Positions 33,339 through 43,316 of a stretch of 50,592 nt of DNA are shown in pieces. Position numbers and translations under genes: made by a program. The notes under the pieces were generated by a model, which saw only the letters and a program-made list of their open reading frames with translations, did no database searches and was not told the origin of the DNA. Source of the DNA: Ruminococcaceae bacterium UBA3323. GTDB taxonomy: Bacteria; Bacillota; Clostridia; Oscillospirales; Acutalibacteraceae. Numbering within the stretch: the first letter of the stretch is position 1; every line of letters begins with the position of its first letter. The stretch spans positions 1-50,592 of the forward strand of contig DESD01000041.1 in the NCBI GenBank assembly GCA_002361935.1. Reading direction: 5' to 3'.

Positions 33339-33959
33339 TTACACCTTTGCGAATTTCTCGCCTATTTCATTAAATTTATATAATCCGTTACTTAAATCCG
33401 TTAACTTATTCTGCAAAGCATCTGCACGATCCTGCTTTAAAGAAAAGGTAATTGCAACATTATCGGAAAACTCAGTATTTTCAATGTTTGCATCAAAATT
33501 AGAAAGCAATATGTTTAATCTTTCATAAAAGCCGTATTCAACCGAAACCGTTAATACCTTGCACGGCGCCATAGTAATCATATTTCCTGATTCAACAGCA
33601 ATTTTTGAACCATGTGAATATGCCCTTACCAAGCCGCCTGCACCAAGCAGCGTTCCGCCGAAATATCGGGTTACAACAACACACACATCAACAAGATTAT
33701 TCTTTAATATAACATCAAGAACAGGCACCCCTGCCGTACCGGAAGGTTCGCCGTCATCACTGTATCGCTGAATATTGTTATCCCTCAATACATAGGCATA
33801 AACATTATGTGTTGCATCCCAATGCTTTGATTTTATGCTGTTGATAAAAGAAACAGCCTCATCCTGCGTTTTAACGGGTTTTACGTAGCCGATAAACCTT
33901 GATTTTTTTTCAACAAATTCATCAGAATTCTCAAATTCAACTGTTTTATATTCCTTCAT
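33339..33959 (-). CDS. yigZ: YigZ/IMPACT family protein
   Basis: A 206-residue protein of the UPF0029/IMPACT family. The signature segments are KKSRFIGYVKPV, DATHNVYAYVLRDN, DDGEPSGTAGVPVLDVI and VTRYFGGTLLGAGGLVRAY. The C-terminal domain is ferredoxin-like. Bacterial members are of unknown function; the eukaryotic relative IMPACT affects translation control. The ATG at 33959 has GAGG six bases upstream; a frame extension of six codons is not supported. Confidence 0.93.
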   Translation of the reverse strand: MKEYKTVEFENSDEFVEKKSRFIGYVKPVKTQDEAVSFINSIKSKHWDATHNVYAYVLRDNNIQRYSDDGEPSGTAGVPVLDVILKNNLVDVCVVVTRYFGGTLLGAGGLVRAYSHGSKIAVESGNMITMAPCKVLTVSVEYGFYERLNILLSNFDANIENTEFSDNVAITFSLKQDRADALQNKLTDLSNGLYKFNEIGEKFAKV

Positions 33960-33992
33960 AGCCAACCTCAAAAGCATAGTATAAAAACAAAA

Positions 33993-34015
33993 AAGGCAAC
34001 GAAAAGCGTTGCCTT
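33993..34015 (-). terminator. Intrinsic terminator of rpmE
   Basis: On the - strand AAGGCAACG, a loop of five and CGTTGCCTT are followed by TTTTG, 11 bases after the rpmE stop. The 9-bp stem is perfect. Confidence 0.85.
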
Positions 34016-34026
34016 AATCATTTTGA

Positions 34027-34230
34027 TTAGTTCTTTTTGCCATATCTTCTGTTGAATCTGTCTACACGACCGCCTGTATCAACAAGCTTCTGCTTACCTG
34101 TATAGAATGGATGACACTTTGAACAGATATCAACTTTGAGCTCGCTCTTAGTGCTTTTCGTTTCATAAGTTGCGCCACAAGCACATTTTACGGTGCAAGT
34201 TTCATAGTTTGGATGAATTCCGTCTTTCAT
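34027..34230 (-). CDS. rpmE: 50S ribosomal protein L31 (zinc-binding type)
   Basis: A 67-residue ribosomal protein L31. It keeps the zinc-binding cysteines (CTVKCAC near residue 13 and CSKC near residue 34), so it is the C+ form used in zinc-replete cells. The ATG at 34230 (MKDGIHPNY) has GAGGTG six bases upstream; a GTG three codons earlier overlaps this site. A monocistronic unit is suggested by the terminator that follows. Confidence 0.96.
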   Translation of the reverse strand: MKDGIHPNYETCTVKCACGATYETKSTKSELKVDICSKCHPFYTGKQKLVDTGGRVDRFNRRYGKKN

Positions 34231-34268
34231 TGTTTTCACCTCTTTACGATAATATCATAACAGTTGGA

Positions 34269-34297
34269 ATAATAACACAAACAGGACAAAAATGCAA
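34269..34297 (-). promoter_or_regulatory. Candidate promoter of rpmE
   Basis: On the - strand TTGCAT (34297-34292) lies 17 bases before TATTAT (34274-34269), a five-of-six -10, in the gap after addA. The -35 is poor. Another candidate (TTGTGT with TGATAT) overlaps it. Confidence 0.3.
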
Positions 34298-34311
34298 GTG
34301 TTTTTTTCAAA

Positions 34312-37300
34312 TTATTTGTAAGTGCAAACTTTTCCAAGCTTAAATGAATATAAAACAGCTTCTTTAACATTCTTCCCGAGAGCCTTTGAAACAGCCTTTT
34401 TATAAAATGCAATCTGTTTTTCATACATAGAAAGAAGCTGATTTTCGTTTTTAACCCGATCTGTTTTATAATCCACAAGCACCAGCTCGCCGTTTTCTTC
34501 AAATATACAGTCGGAAATGCCCTGAACTAAAATTTGTTCATCACTGCTGATATCTTCAATATCACTGAGTTTAACAAAAGAAGAAACCTTAAACTCTCTG
34601 TAAAGCCTGTCTGCACCGAACATTCTCTGCGCAAATTCCGAATGAAACAAAGTTCTCAGTTCTTCCCTGCACAAACTGCCGACTTGCTGCTCTGTTAAAT
34701 ATGCCATACGCTGAAGTCTTCGTATTTCTTCTTCAAGATCAGATTTGGCATTGCTGTAATCGCAATACTGCATAAAGCTGTGCATCGCAGTTCCCTTTTC
34801 TCCGGGGCTCATTCCCTCATCATTCATAAATGCAGGCTTGCTTGATGCAAAATAAACAAAACCTTTTATACTGTCATCAAGGCTTGATGCCGTTCTTTTG
34901 GCAGGAACAGAGGAAATCTTGAGATTATCATATTCAAAAGACAATCTCTCTTCTATTTCAGCTATCATTTTACAATCGGCTGCTGCCTTTTCCGATGCCT
35001 CAGCTGCTTTAATTTCATCAACTGTATCAACAATTTCTATATCAAGCGGAAAATCCGCAGCTACAGTTTCAATATTTATCTCGGTAAAGTCCCTAAGCTT
35101 TTTTCCGTTTTGATGCATTAATGCACTTAAAAGAATAAACTCTGCATCGCTTTTCAGATTTTTGCAAAGATAGGGATCAACCTTACCATCGGATATTTTA
35201 GCCGAAAGAGAAGATATCTTAGAAGAAATATCCTCAGTTGTAACAAACGTAATAAACTGTTCCTTTGCTCTTGTTAAGGCAACATAAAGCACCCTAAGAT
35301 TTTCGCTTATCAGAGCAACCTTGTTTTTTTCTTTCAAAACTACATACGGAATCGTATTATAATTATAAAGCATTTCCTCATTGTGCATTTTTAATCCCAA
35401 GCCTAACGAAGAATTGAGAAGCAGCTTATCCGATAAATCAAGAGTATTATATTTTCTTGATGCCCCTGCAAGAATAACAACAGGAAATTCAAGCCCCTTT
35501 GAATGATGAATGCTCATAATTGAAACTGCATTTTCGGCAAAGGGATTAAGAACAGCACTTTCTATTCCGTTTTCACTTTCCTCAACCTTATCAACAAGGC
35601 GCATAAAAGCGGTTAATCCAACGCTGTTTGAGTTATCAAAGGAAGCTGCAAAATCAATAAGCTTTGCGATATTCCTGCATCTCTGCTCTCCGTTGCCGAG
35701 GGCATTTACAAAGGCATAGACCGATTTGTATTCGCAGATATACCGTATAAATGCCGAAACCGCCATTGTAACAGATATTTTTCCAAGCATATCAATCTCT
35801 TCAAGAAAAGCTTTTACCTTTTCAGACTTTGAATTTACTACGCTTGTATAAAGATTTGCTTTAATGCCTTTATTTTCTGTTTTAATTTCAGCCATTTCAT
35901 CCGCCGTAAAGCCATACAGCGGTGACATCATAACGGAAAGAAGCGGAATATCCTGCATGGGATTATCAATTACACGAAGAAGAGAAAGAAGAATTTTAAT
36001 CTCATTGCTTTCAAATAAGTTTGAAGAATTATCCGCTATAACAGGAACGCCAAAGGAAGTTAATACCTCGTTATATTCATGAATATGATTTTTAACGGAT
36101 CTTAAAAGTATTGCAAAATCGCCGTACCTTATCGGCCTGTAATGATCGCCGTCTTTAACAAGCTCACCGCTTTTAACCTTATTAAGAATTGTTTTGGCAA
36201 TATATATTGCCTCATTTTTATCAAAAGCGTCGCCCTTTGTATGATTCAGAATTTTAATCTGTGCAGTTGCCATTTCAGATTCATTATATTCAGCTCCGTA
36301 ATTCAGAAATTCATCCTCATTATAATCAATCTCTCCTACCCTTTCACTCATAAAAGCAGAGAAAATATAGTTTACATATTTGCAGATATTTTCTCTTGAA
36401 CGGAAATTTTTATCTAAAATAATTTTGGAGTCAACCGATTGATTATTTTTGTCATAGCAGGCAAATCTGTTTCTCTTTTCAATAAAAATCTGGGGCATGG
36501 CTAGCCTGAAACGATAAATGCTTTGCTTAACATCTCCAACCATAAAACAGTTTTTGCCGTTTGAAAGCATTTGGTAAATCAAATCCTGTGCTTCATTGGT
36601 ATCCTGATATTCATCAACAAGAATTTCGTAAAAATTATTCTGTAAATCCTTTGCCAGCTCTGATTTTATAACTTTGCCTTTACCATCCGTATCGGTTAAA
36701 AGATTGATTGCAAAATGCTCTATATCGGAAAAGGAATAGCCGTTTCTTTCGTGTTTAACAGAAAGAAGCTCCGTATCATACTCCCGAATAACTTCGCAAA
36801 GCTTTTTCAGCAAAGGATAAAGAAGCTTCATATCCTCAGCATAGTCATCCTCCATAGCACAAAAAAGAGCCGGCAAATCCTTATTTACAATGCTTTTATA
36901 AATATCTCTTCTTGCCGATATTTCCTCTTTAACAGGAGATATGTAGTTTCTTTTACTTGCAAGCCTTGGAAAACAAACCCCTTTAAAAGCAAGCACAATT
37001 TCATTCCAACCCTTATCTATGCATGCAAGCAGTTTATCAAAAATGCTCAAATCTTCAGCAAGATTCTGAGAATACTTTTCAAAAAGCTCATCAGAGGAGT
37101 CCAACAGCTCTGTGCATTGCAGAACAAGGCTTTTTCCATATTCCAAAGAGGAATTTATCTGCTCTGTAAGATACGGATACCAAACGCTGTCCTTAAGCGA
37201 TACAACAGGATTATAAAATTCCGCAGCATCAGACAGCCACTGAAGAGGAAACGGCTGAGCATAAATATAATTATGTATTTTTTTAATGGCACTGACGAAT

Positions 37301-37812
37301 GCCCTGTCATCTTTTGGCTGAGATAAAAGATTGGTAAGCTGCAAAAATTCGCTGCTGTTTTCCTCATAGAATCTATCCAGTACCGTATCCAGTGCCGTAT
37401 CTGAAAGAATATTAAGTTCTGCCTGGTCAAGAACAGAAAAATCCTGATTGATACCGAGATTAAAAAAATTTTCTTTTACAAGATTAAGACAAAAGGAGTC
37501 TATTGTACAGATTTTAGCACAGGAAAGCAAAGACATCTGCCTTACTGCATTAACATCATTGGGGGTTTTCTTTATTATATCCTCAAGCTTGGAAGCAATT
37601 CTTGATTTCATTTCAGCAGCCGCTGCATTTGTAAAGGTTACAATAAGCAGCTGATCAACATTAACGGGATTTTCCGTATCTGTTATAATTTCTTTAACTC
37701 TTTCAACAAGAACAGCCGTTTTTCCCGAGCCTGCCGCAGCAGAAACAAGAATATTTCCGTTTCTTGCATTGATTGCATTACTTTGCTGTTTTGTCCAATT
37801 AGGCAAGCTCAT
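34312..37812 (-). CDS. addA: ATP-dependent helicase/nuclease subunit AddA
   Basis: AddA is the helicase and one nuclease of the AddAB complex, which processes double-strand ends for recombination. The 1166-residue protein has Walker A (A26-AGSGKT32), the Q-motif NWTKQQSNAI, LLIVTFTNAAAAEMKSRI, Walker B VDEYQDTN, and VMSIHHSKGLEFPVVILAG with LYVALTRAKEQ (UvrD motifs V and VI). The C-terminal RecB-type nuclease motif is VLVDYKTDRV. Length matches the family. The ATG overlaps the addB stop (ATGA). Confidence 0.97.
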   Translation of the reverse strand: MSLPNWTKQQSNAINARNGNILVSAAAGSGKTAVLVERVKEIITDTENPVNVDQLLIVTFTNAAAAEMKSRIASKLEDIIKKTPNDVNAVRQMSLLSCAKICTIDSFCLNLVKENFFNLGINQDFSVLDQAELNILSDTALDTVLDRFYEENSSEFLQLTNLLSQPKDDRAFVSAIKKIHNYIYAQPFPLQWLSDAAEFYNPVVSLKDSVWYPYLTEQINSSLEYGKSLVLQCTELLDSSDELFEKYSQNLAEDLSIFDKLLACIDKGWNEIVLAFKGVCFPRLASKRNYISPVKEEISARRDIYKSIVNKDLPALFCAMEDDYAEDMKLLYPLLKKLCEVIREYDTELLSVKHERNGYSFSDIEHFAINLLTDTDGKGKVIKSELAKDLQNNFYEILVDEYQDTNEAQDLIYQMLSNGKNCFMVGDVKQSIYRFRLAMPQIFIEKRNRFACYDKNNQSVDSKIILDKNFRSRENICKYVNYIFSAFMSERVGEIDYNEDEFLNYGAEYNESEMATAQIKILNHTKGDAFDKNEAIYIAKTILNKVKSGELVKDGDHYRPIRYGDFAILLRSVKNHIHEYNEVLTSFGVPVIADNSSNLFESNEIKILLSLLRVIDNPMQDIPLLSVMMSPLYGFTADEMAEIKTENKGIKANLYTSVVNSKSEKVKAFLEEIDMLGKISVTMAVSAFIRYICEYKSVYAFVNALGNGEQRCRNIAKLIDFAASFDNSNSVGLTAFMRLVDKVEESENGIESAVLNPFAENAVSIMSIHHSKGLEFPVVILAGASRKYNTLDLSDKLLLNSSLGLGLKMHNEEMLYNYNTIPYVVLKEKNKVALISENLRVLYVALTRAKEQFITFVTTEDISSKISSLSAKISDGKVDPYLCKNLKSDAEFILLSALMHQNGKKLRDFTEINIETVAADFPLDIEIVDTVDEIKAAEASEKAAADCKMIAEIEERLSFEYDNLKISSVPAKRTASSLDDSIKGFVYFASSKPAFMNDEGMSPGEKGTAMHSFMQYCDYSNAKSDLEEEIRRLQRMAYLTEQQVGSLCREELRTLFHSEFAQRMFGADRLYREFKVSSFVKLSDIEDISSDEQILVQGISDCIFEENGELVLVDYKTDRVKNENQLLSMYEKQIAFYKKAVSKALGKNVKEAVLYSFKLGKVCTYK

Positions 37813-40800
37813 TCCTCCTTTAAGCGTTCTAAAACTTCTTCATCTTTAAGTTCATCCATTTCTCTGTTTTCGATAATTCTTCGGTTTGCACAAACATAAG
37901 AATAATCACAGAATTCACAGGTTTTATCATGATTTTTACCATGAATGGGGTTTTGCTTTATGCTTCCGGATTGAAGCTGATTTCCCATTTCGGCAATAAG
38001 GTTTTCAACCCTTTTACCGATTCTTCCAAGCTCTTCCAGGGATGCAAAGCACCCTGCAATCCCGTTTTTTGTAGTTTTTACAGGAATATATTTTCCTTTT
38101 AAATCCTTTTCCATCGAAGAAAGTATATCGTGGCTTTCATCATAAAGAACAAGCCCCTTCATTTTAAACTCTTTATTTTCTTCATGAACAAGCTTTTCTT
38201 TTTCTATGTTCCTTTCGGTTGACAGAACAGACCGTGCAGCATGCATATAAAGCACGCCTGCCGGTATTCCGCTGTATTCACTGGATTTATCGTTACAAAG
38301 TGTAAACAAATATACAAACATCTGCAAATTAAGACCATAAAGAATATCAGAAAGAGAAAATCTTTTATTGCCGGATTTATAATCAACAACTCTTACATAA
38401 CGGCTGCCGTTTTCTTCCAGAATATCAACGCGGTCAACCTCGCCTCTTATCTGAACTGTTCCGCCGTTATCAAGTTCAATAACATTTGGCTTAACATCAC
38501 CGTCCTGATCAATATTCAGCTCAAAAGCCTTTGCCTTGAACTCGCTTTGAGAAAATTCGGCAGCCAGTCTTAATACAACACTGTAAAGCATTTTTGACAG
38601 TCTTAAAAACTGATAGGTAAACCGGGCAGAAAAATCGCCGCTGCTTCCCATTTCATTCTTCAAATAACTGCGCAGATATTTATCAACAATATGCTTTATT
38701 TCACCCTCGTGCATTTTGCCAAGCTGTTCAGAGCCAACCTCACATATCAGCTTTTCAAGTACATAATGGATAACCGTACCTGTTCGCATTGCATCCATCT
38801 CTGCCTTTTGACGTGGCTTTGCCATAAGCCCGAATTTACAGAAATATCTGAATCGGCAATTGAAAAAATCCTCCAGCCTTGAAGCAGACAAATACATATT
38901 CTTTCCGAAAAGCTTTGTTGCTAATTCGTGATCATTTATTCTTATATCTTCATTTTCACAAAGGTTTCTGACAGAGCTGAACCGTACATCCTTTTTAAAG
39001 TATTCCTTCAGACTTTCCGAGAATGCCGAACGATCATTAAATCTTTCTGCCATCAGCTCAAAAGCAGCAGCTTTGCTTTCAACCAAATCTATATCGGGAA
39101 TATCATTATATTTTACTTCACGAACATGCGGAAAGAGCTTTTTCAACGATGTCACTATTATGGACGGAGCACTGTTTTTTCCGTTTCCAAGATAGGTAAC
39201 CGTAAGCTTTTCGCTTGCTGTGCTTACAGCCATATAAGCAAAATAACGTTCCTGCAGGTTAAGCGTTTCACCAAAGGAGTAAAGCTCAAGGTTGTTATTG
39301 CTTAAAACAATTCTGTCGTTTTCAGACAATAAGCCGCCGCTTGTAACCGCTTGCGGAAACTCACCTTCGTTTGCACCGAGAATATAAACCGATTTTGGAT
39401 TGTCTGCTCTCATCCGGTCCGCCTGACCGAACTGAACATTATCAAGACCCTGAGGCAACACGCCCAAATCCTCACAAGAAATCATTATGTTAAATAAAGA
39501 AAGATAATCCTTAGCCGAAATCTCTTCATTCTGAAGAACAACGGCAAGCTGATTAAGAATATTCATTAAAATATCCCATACTCTTCCCTGTTCTTCGGCA
39601 AGAATGCTTTTGCCATACGAAGAAAGCGTTTCTGCAATTTCCTTTACATGCTTGTTTACATGAAATGCAATTAAACAATTATATACAGCCGCCCCGATTT
39701 CCTTTGCATTTTTGGCTTTTACAGCGTTTTTGAAATGATTTAATTTTTCAAAAAGGTAGTTTCGTGATGCATTTACGCTATCCAGCTTTTTTCTGTCTGT
39801 TTCCGTTATTTCGGAAGCAAAGCCCTTCGTAGAAGCTGCGAAAGGACTGCCCCATTTTTTAAATCCGTTTATATTCCATAGATAAATATAGTTTTCCAGA
39901 CTGCTTATGCTTTTTGAATCCAAATCCGTAAGCCCTGTTTTGGCAAGACTTAAAATATCCTCTGACTTGAAGGAATAAGCCACCGTTCTTAAAAGATACT
40001 GAACAAAAACCATTAAAGGCTGCGTATGAATCGGCTGGCGTTCATCGTCATAATAAGGAATCTGATATTTTCTGAAAGCATAAACAATTTCATTAGCATA
40101 CAGGTTTATATCTCGGCAGATTACTGCAATATCCTTTGCTTTTCTGCCGTTTCTTAATTCTTTTTTGATTTGAAGTGCTATATAATTGCATTCATCCGAA
40201 ATATTTTTAGCCGAATAGATTTCAATATTATCACAGTCATCGGCAAATGTGTGGCTGTCTGCCGCAAAAAGATGCTGTTCACAGCAAAGCAATGCATGAT
40301 TATCGGTTCTGTAATTTCTGTCAAGCTTAACAATATCAACAGGCACACTGTTCTTATCGGCAATGTTTTTTAATGCTTCGGCATTTTTATTTACATAAGA
40401 AAAAAGATTATACTTATCACGGCTACCAAAGGAATCCGTTGCAAGTGTAACGGTTACATTTTTTGCTTCTTCAATAACTAATTCAAGTATTTTATATTCA
40501 TTGGCAACAAATCCGTTGAAACCGTCTATAAAAACATTCCTGTCTTTAAAATAATCCGTATTAACCAATTTGCCGTAAAGTCTTGCCAGTTCATCGGAAG
40601 CATCATAATACTCGTCTTTTAATAAGTTTTCATAAGCACTTATAATTTTACTGATATCAACAAGCTTTAAAGACAGAATTTCCCTGTCAATTTTTTCGGA
40701 AACGGAAGTAAGATTATCCGCACTGATATCGCAGGACTTCATTTCATCATAAATTTTAACCATTGAGGTTATAAAAGATGATGAATTAACCTTCTTATTG

Positions 40801-41120
40801 AACACTTTAAGTTCTTCACTGACTGCATCAATCGCCTTTTTCATTAAAACAGCCTTAGCGCCTTTTGAAATAACCGGAAGATTGTTTCCGCCATAAAGTC
40901 TTGCCGCCTCATTGCTAAGACGGGAAAAGGACGAATTTTCAACCTTGTTGATTTCACTTTCACCAAGAGCAGAAAGAAGCCTGCGTTCCGCAGTAAAATT
41001 ATACTGCTCAGGTGTTATGAGCAGTATATGGTTCTCTCCGCTTCTTACAAGCCTTTCAATCTCTTTAAAGCAGTATTCGGTTTTTCCGTAGCCTGAACGG
41101 CCAAAAACAAAACGAAGCAT
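37809..41120 (-). CDS. addB: ATP-dependent helicase/nuclease subunit AddB
   Basis: AddB partners AddA; its helicase domain is inactive in unwinding but recognises Chi, and its nuclease cuts the other strand. The 1103-residue protein opens with the Walker A G7-RSGYGKT14, has the nuclease motif VVDYKSG, and the iron-sulfur cysteines FFNCRFRYFCK plus the C-terminal TCEFCDYSYVC (C-x2-C-x5-C). Length is slightly below Bacillus AddB. AAGGTG lies five bases before the ATG. It follows the phosphomutase by eight bases. Confidence 0.96.
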   Translation of the reverse strand: MLRFVFGRSGYGKTEYCFKEIERLVRSGENHILLITPEQYNFTAERRLLSALGESEINKVENSSFSRLSNEAARLYGGNNLPVISKGAKAVLMKKAIDAVSEELKVFNKKVNSSSFITSMVKIYDEMKSCDISADNLTSVSEKIDREILSLKLVDISKIISAYENLLKDEYYDASDELARLYGKLVNTDYFKDRNVFIDGFNGFVANEYKILELVIEEAKNVTVTLATDSFGSRDKYNLFSYVNKNAEALKNIADKNSVPVDIVKLDRNYRTDNHALLCCEQHLFAADSHTFADDCDNIEIYSAKNISDECNYIALQIKKELRNGRKAKDIAVICRDINLYANEIVYAFRKYQIPYYDDERQPIHTQPLMVFVQYLLRTVAYSFKSEDILSLAKTGLTDLDSKSISSLENYIYLWNINGFKKWGSPFAASTKGFASEITETDRKKLDSVNASRNYLFEKLNHFKNAVKAKNAKEIGAAVYNCLIAFHVNKHVKEIAETLSSYGKSILAEEQGRVWDILMNILNQLAVVLQNEEISAKDYLSLFNIMISCEDLGVLPQGLDNVQFGQADRMRADNPKSVYILGANEGEFPQAVTSGGLLSENDRIVLSNNNLELYSFGETLNLQERYFAYMAVSTASEKLTVTYLGNGKNSAPSIIVTSLKKLFPHVREVKYNDIPDIDLVESKAAAFELMAERFNDRSAFSESLKEYFKKDVRFSSVRNLCENEDIRINDHELATKLFGKNMYLSASRLEDFFNCRFRYFCKFGLMAKPRQKAEMDAMRTGTVIHYVLEKLICEVGSEQLGKMHEGEIKHIVDKYLRSYLKNEMGSSGDFSARFTYQFLRLSKMLYSVVLRLAAEFSQSEFKAKAFELNIDQDGDVKPNVIELDNGGTVQIRGEVDRVDILEENGSRYVRVVDYKSGNKRFSLSDILYGLNLQMFVYLFTLCNDKSSEYSGIPAGVLYMHAARSVLSTERNIEKEKLVHEENKEFKMKGLVLYDESHDILSSMEKDLKGKYIPVKTTKNGIAGCFASLEELGRIGKRVENLIAEMGNQLQSGSIKQNPIHGKNHDKTCEFCDYSYVCANRRIIENREMDELKDEEVLERLKEE

Positions 41121-41128
41121 ATTACACC

Positions 41129-42622
41129 TTAATCAAAATTCTTTAAATCAAGCTTATCAAACGAAGAAAGAAATTCTTTTAATTCCTTTGCAATTTTCTG
41201 TGAAACACCTGCATGATTGTTTTCAAGATTCAGAGGAAGTATCGGATCGTGAACGGAAAGGCGAAGCAAAAACCATCCTCCGTCCACATTGATTCTTACG
41301 CCCTCATAATTTTCCTTTTCAACCTGCCAACCATCTCTTTTATCAGCATATTCTGTTAATTCTGCAATAACATTTTCGCCGTATTCCTTAAAATCATCAA
41401 GCAAAATCGGCACTCTTATTTCAATGCTTTCGGCAGGCTCTTTAAGATTTTTAATCAAATCATCAACGGATTTTCCCTGTTTACTGAGTTTTGCAAGAAG
41501 GATAACAATTTTTGTTGCAAGAAAAGCTCCGTCATCAAGGAAATAGTTTTCTTTAAGCGCAGCATGACCGCTTGTTTCAATCGCTAACGGAGAAGCAACA
41601 CCTGCATGATTGAGTTCTATTGATTTGTCTATAACATTTTTATAGCCACGCTTAAAACGAAGCTGTTTTCCGCCCAAATCCTTTTCGATGAAAGTTCTTA
41701 AACCGTCTGATGTAAGGCTGTCGGTAACAATCGTACCGCCTTCGTTACCGTCAAGGGCAATAACGGAAGCAAGAGCAACCAGGCGGTTTCTGTTAATTTC
41801 TTCGCCGCTTGCACTAACGCATCCCATTCTGTCTACATCCGTATCAAAAATAAGACCGAAATCAGAATCGGATTTTTTAACCATTTCACAGGCTGAGGCT
41901 ATTGCCTCCTTGTTTTCCGGATTCGGAATATGATTCGGAAACATTCCGTCCGGCTCTAAAAACCGGCTTGCGCTTACATCCGCACCAAGAGGCTTCAAAA
42001 CCTTTTCAGCATAAAATCCGCCGACGCCGTTGCCTGCATCAACAGAAATTTTTAGATTCCTAAGCGGCCTTGCTCCGTCTGCAGCTTCTGCAATAATTTT
42101 ATTTTTAAGATGCTCACAGTAAACCTGCATAAAATCATATTTTATAACTCTTCCCTGTCTGCTTCCAAGTTCAGAAAAATATGCAATATGTAAAATTTCC
42201 TCAACATCGCTTCCCTCAAGTCCGCCGTTAACCGTAAAAAACTTAAGGCCGTTTCTTTGATAGGGATGATGAGAGGCAGTTATTTCAAGCGAAGCATCCA
42301 CTTTTATATCAAGAACAATCGTCATAAACATGGCCGGTGTTGATGAAAGCCCACAGTCATAAACAACAGCACCCTCAGCAGTAAACGCCTTGACAGCAGC
42401 GTTCTTTATTCTGTCTGCAGATATTCTGGAATCATGACCTACCGCAATTCTTAAATCCTCTTTTCCACTCTTTTTTCTGAGCCAGACAACAAATGCCGTA
42501 CATATTTTTTCAACAACCTCATCCGTTAATTCAATTTCCTCTGTTTCGGTTTTAACGGCAACCCCTCTGATATCCGTGCCGCTTTTTAATCTCATTAATT
42601 TATCTTCTGTAATCTTCTGCAT
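41129..42622 (-). CDS. Phosphohexomutase (phosphomannomutase/phosphoglucomutase family)
   Basis: Interconverts 1- and 6-phosphates of a hexose. The 497-residue protein has the N-terminal SGTDIRGVA, the phosphoserine loop T115-ASHHPYQRNGLK (serine at about 117, with HHP in place of the usual HNP), the magnesium loop DTDVDRMG (DTD for the usual DGD) and the phosphate-binding C-terminal domain. Whether it acts on glucose or mannose cannot be told. The ATG at 42622 has GAGGG eight bases upstream but overlaps the DUF2461 gene by 23 bases; an ATG nine codons later (42595) would leave MRLKSGTDIRG and is equally plausible. Confidence 0.9.
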   Translation of the reverse strand: MQKITEDKLMRLKSGTDIRGVAVKTETEEIELTDEVVEKICTAFVVWLRKKSGKEDLRIAVGHDSRISADRIKNAAVKAFTAEGAVVYDCGLSSTPAMFMTIVLDIKVDASLEITASHHPYQRNGLKFFTVNGGLEGSDVEEILHIAYFSELGSRQGRVIKYDFMQVYCEHLKNKIIAEAADGARPLRNLKISVDAGNGVGGFYAEKVLKPLGADVSASRFLEPDGMFPNHIPNPENKEAIASACEMVKKSDSDFGLIFDTDVDRMGCVSASGEEINRNRLVALASVIALDGNEGGTIVTDSLTSDGLRTFIEKDLGGKQLRFKRGYKNVIDKSIELNHAGVASPLAIETSGHAALKENYFLDDGAFLATKIVILLAKLSKQGKSVDDLIKNLKEPAESIEIRVPILLDDFKEYGENVIAELTEYADKRDGWQVEKENYEGVRINVDGGWFLLRLSVHDPILPLNLENNHAGVSQKIAKELKEFLSSFDKLDLKNFD

Positions 42623-43316
42623 TGATTAATCCCTCACTAACTGCCTGATCATAGGCTTCAATTAAAAACTGATACATCGGCGATGAAACGGAAAGCATAA
42701 GCCTTAATTCATCAATAAGACCCTGTGAAGCAATGTTGCGTAAATCCGCATTCCAGCGAACAAACTCCATATTCTTTGCATTAAGATACTGCTTTAATTC
42801 CTCGGGAGCCTCCGGCACCTTATCTTTTTTGTAGCAATCACGTGTTCCGTAAGTTAAGCCTGCATCTTCTGTTGCCTTAACAGCCTCAAGCCATCTTTCC
42901 GGCTCTTCCAGAATCTTTCTGCGGACAACATCAAACTGGGAAGGCTTCTGTGTCCACATTCCAAGACCAAACGCATATCCGGCCGGTAAAAATTCAAACC
43001 AATAGAAAGGAGCAAACGGATACGCAACCTTATTTCTTCTCAGCATCAGCCAAAGATTTTCACGATACAGCATTTTACTTTTTGTTCTTCTTGTATCTCT
43101 TCTGATTCTTGAAACAGAATAAACAGGATTCAAATCGGAAAGCGGATCTATCTCGCTCATCAAATCGGATAAATCAAGCACAATCTGACGCATCGGTATT
43201 GTAGCGCCCTGTTTTAATTCCTCTTTATGTTCTTCATAGAATTCTTTAGAATCATTAAACCGGTTCAAGGACAGAAGTTCTATTATTTCCGGTTTAATTC
43301 CGCTGTAATTATACAT
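42600..43316 (-). CDS. DUF2461 domain protein
   Basis: A 238-residue protein of the DUF2461 family. Visible family features are FNDSKEFYEEHKEEL near the start (the usual NN-REWF-like stretch), DLNPVYSVSRIRRDTRRTKSK and a W-rich middle LWLMLRRNKVAYPFAPFYWFEF. The function is not known. The ATG shares one base with the stop of the PLP enzyme (TAATG), so the two are translationally coupled; a longer frame reaching 43406 overlaps that gene and is rejected. Confidence 0.85.
   Translation of the reverse strand: MYNYSGIKPEIIELLSLNRFNDSKEFYEEHKEELKQGATIPMRQIVLDLSDLMSEIDPLSDLNPVYSVSRIRRDTRRTKSKMLYRENLWLMLRRNKVAYPFAPFYWFEFLPAGYAFGLGMWTQKPSQFDVVRRKILEEPERWLEAVKATEDAGLTYGTRDCYKKDKVPEAPEELKQYLNAKNMEFVRWNADLRNIASQGLIDELRLMLSVSSPMYQFLIEAYDQAVSEGLINAEDYRR

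Noticed and set aside
36715..37326. 203-codon open frame on the + strand
   Set aside because: It lies wholly antisense to addA; the AT-rich code makes such shadows common.
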